In this document: positions 38,349-38,416 of the stretch, in pieces
How positions within the stretch are numbered: the stretch's first letter is position 1
Layout of the letters: the number at the start of each line of letters is the position of its first letter
DNA from: a virus
Virus record (IMG/VR): IMGVR_UViG_3300035670_008251
Coordinates: 1-38,416 of that record
Strand: one strand, 5' to 3'
Length of the DNA stretch: 38,416 bases
Notes under the pieces: model-generated
Database searches by the model: none
Told to the model about the DNA's origin: nothing
The model's input: the letters and a program-made list of their open reading frames with translations, nothing else
Translations under genes and position numbers: made by a program

Positions 38349-38416
38349 AAGTGTAGTGCTAACCTTAACTTAAATAAAAAAGTGCATGGACAGTCAAAAA
38401 ACGTGCCTTTCGCAAC
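38349..38416. other. region upstream of terminase, candidate cos area
   Basis: No gene. The last 16 bases (acgtgcctttcgcaac) are the most GC-rich stretch of this intergenic area, directly upstream of the small terminase gene where lambda-type phages carry cos. It is the window end, so nothing firmer can be said. Confidence 0.3.

Noticed and set aside
1-38416. Terminal repeat from identical CAAC at both ends
   Set aside because: Four bases are not significant.
1-38416. Insertion sequence, integrase or attachment site
   Set aside because: No transposase, recombinase or long terminal repeat was found. The tRNA genes are complete and look functional, not like att remnants.

Overview
The window reads as an essentially complete, strongly AT-rich genome of a siphovirus-type tailed phage that also carries plasmid functions. 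Terminase, portal, an HK97-fold capsid, a tail tube, a long tape measure and a GTA-like tail tip all lie on the minus strand. The tail-tip set (DUF2460, DUF2163/BR0599, NlpC/P60 and an Rcc01698-like hub) is characteristic of alphaproteobacterial phages and gene transfer agents, so an AT-rich alphaproteobacterial host is the best guess. This is an inference. No host gene is present.

Layout on the minus strand, read from the right end: terminase small and large subunits (38292-35900), head-tail protein, portal, protease-capsid fusion (33587-31656), neck proteins, tail tube, tail assembly chaperones G and GT (a -1 frameshift at an A9 run), tape measure, tail tip proteins and hub (to 19916). An XhlA-like protein follows, then a block of small genes with a PD-(D/E)XK nuclease-like protein (19400-17519), two tRNAs (Ala-GGC, Thr-UGU), a DNA methyltransferase, and a lysis block (M15 endolysin, holin, tiny membrane peptide, Rz-like and LysC-like spanins) ending at 13114. 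At the left, 41-6901 holds tail fibre genes (6901-2418) and a set of small early-type genes (2015-41).

The plus-strand genes are a DUF5906-type helicase with three unknown genes (7204-10149), a GIY-YIG nuclease (12726-13130) and a 57-residue ribbon-helix-helix repressor-like gene (2106-2279). A MobF/TrwC-type relaxase lies on the minus strand at 10177-12339 next to an iteron-like, oriT-like region. I see no integrase, no CI-type repressor, no DNA polymerase and no coupling protein. A phage-plasmid lifestyle, or relaxase-driven replication, is the most interesting reading.

Regulation is unusually legible. About 25 sigma70-like promoters can be placed by eye, most with 16-17 bp spacers. Capsid, tail tube and one fibre gene each sit alone between a promoter and a terminator. 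Three promoters place the start codon at or within one base of the expected +1 (leaderless mRNAs). A 12-bp motif (AATTTTCTAATT or its complement) recurs, mostly in 12.7-14.5 kb, and lies in promoter spacers and gene starts.
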